Assembly (NCBI GenBank): GCA_900772435.1
Contig: CAAHEM010000026.1
Location: forward strand, 1 to 39,487
DNA: 39,487 nucleotides
Reading direction: 5' to 3'
Origin: Bacilli bacterium
GTDB lineage: Bacteria; Bacillota_I; Bacilli_A; RF39; UBA660
The position numbers and the translations under genes are program-made. A model generated the notes under the pieces. The model did no database searches, was not told the DNA's origin, and saw only the letters and a program-made list of their open reading frames with translations. The number at the start of each line of letters is the position of its first letter. Positions within the stretch are counted from its first letter, which is position 1. Shown in pieces: positions 39,077 to 39,487 of this stretch.

Positions 39077-39487
39077 ATGACAAATAAAGATTTAGCTGAT
39101 TTGATATTTCCAAATATAACTAAAACTATTAAGGATTATGAAAATATATATCCTAATAGAAGAGATAAAGTAGTTACTAGATTTGCTCCTAGTCCTACTG
39201 GATATGTTCATATTGGCGGAATATATCAAGCTATAATTGATTATTTAATTGCTAAAAATAATAATGGAGTATTCGTTCTTAGAATAGAAGATACTGATCA
39301 AAAAAGAGAAGTTAAAGAAGCAGTTGAATTAATAAAAAGAGCTCTTAAATATTATGGACTTCTTCCAGATGAATATGAACTTGATGGTAAAATTGTTGGC
39401 GAATATGGACCTTATGTACAAAGTGAAAGAAAAGAAATATATCATGCATTTATTAAATATTTAATAGAAATAGGTCGTGCTTATCCA
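39077..39487 (+). CDS. gltX: Glutamyl-tRNA synthetase, N-terminal part (3' end outside window)
   Basis: The enzyme charges tRNA-Glu. The 137 residues seen include RFAPSPTGYVHIGG, the class I HIGH-type motif, followed by LRIEDTDQKREVKEAVELI, typical of GluRS. The sequence runs in frame to the last base of the window, so about 350 residues are missing. The N-terminus has about 30 extra residues before the RFAPSPTG motif, more than the usual few, also seen in some Bacilli relatives. Ribosome site GAGGTGG fixes the ATG at 39077. Confidence 0.94.
   Translation, partial: MTNKDLADLIFPNITKTIKDYENIYPNRRDKVVTRFAPSPTGYVHIGGIYQAIIDYLIAKNNNGVFVLRIEDTDQKREVKEAVELIKRALKYYGLLPDEYELDGKIVGEYGPYVQSERKEIYHAFIKYLIEIGRAYP

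Noticed and set aside
1..39487. Mycoplasma genetic code with UGA as Trp
   Set aside because: Trp is written TGG throughout recognised proteins and several conserved genes end at TGA in the expected place.

Overview
The window is a gene-dense, very AT-rich piece of a bacterial chromosome. It has the genome style of a small, walled, uncultivated relative of the Bacilli or mycoplasmas, such as the gut RF39-type lineages; this placement is an inference from gene content. UGA is a stop codon (for example at the ends of ireB, dinD and trhP2) and Trp is TGG, so the mycoplasma code is not used. A wall and lipid-carrier machinery are visible (uppS, mltG, an LtaS-like enzyme). Promoters are classical sigma-A type and ribosome sites are often AGGTGA or GGAGG. 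No insertion sequence, prophage or CRISPR array is evident.

Layout: (1) 1-2212 is the 3' part of mutS and two unrecognised genes. (2) 2276-5007 is a type IV pilin-like protein and an LtaS-like sulfatase. (3) 5073-9966 is frr, a four-gene operon of unknown function and a lone unknown gene. (4) 10064-13374 holds two more pilin-like proteins whose C-termini are BspA-type leucine-rich repeats. (5) 13510-16509 is nusB-xseA-xseB-spoIVB, a shortened version of the Bacillus order. (6) 16618-19260 is a DUF1292-like gene, a basic coiled-coil gene and mgtE. (7) 19413-23052 is uppS, a probable small RNA, a dinD-like gene and an ispH-prenyl synthase fusion. (8) 23189-29548 is ireB-ruvX-yrzB-mltG-trmR-trhP1-trhP2 in overlapping frames, then greA and tig, again Bacillus-like order. 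(9) 29604-33104 is a TMEM43-like membrane protein, a small membrane protein and tex. (10) 33232-38322 is a secreted C1 protease with a dockerin, a membrane-anchored protein with a cohesin-like head and a lipoprotein. (11) The end holds tRNA-Ser(GCU), a small membrane protein and the start of gltX.

The most interesting content is surface biology. The operon at 33232-38322 looks like a self-contained cohesin-dockerin system that would hold a secreted cysteine protease on the cell that made it. The three pilin-like genes share one anchoring head with different display domains, and one has a G-tract inside its promoter spacer that could support phase variation. The isoprenoid genes are also notable: HMBPP reductase and a prenyl diphosphate synthase are one polypeptide, two genes from uppS. 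A spoIVB-type protease kept in its ancestral place without neighbouring sporulation genes is a further item worth following.
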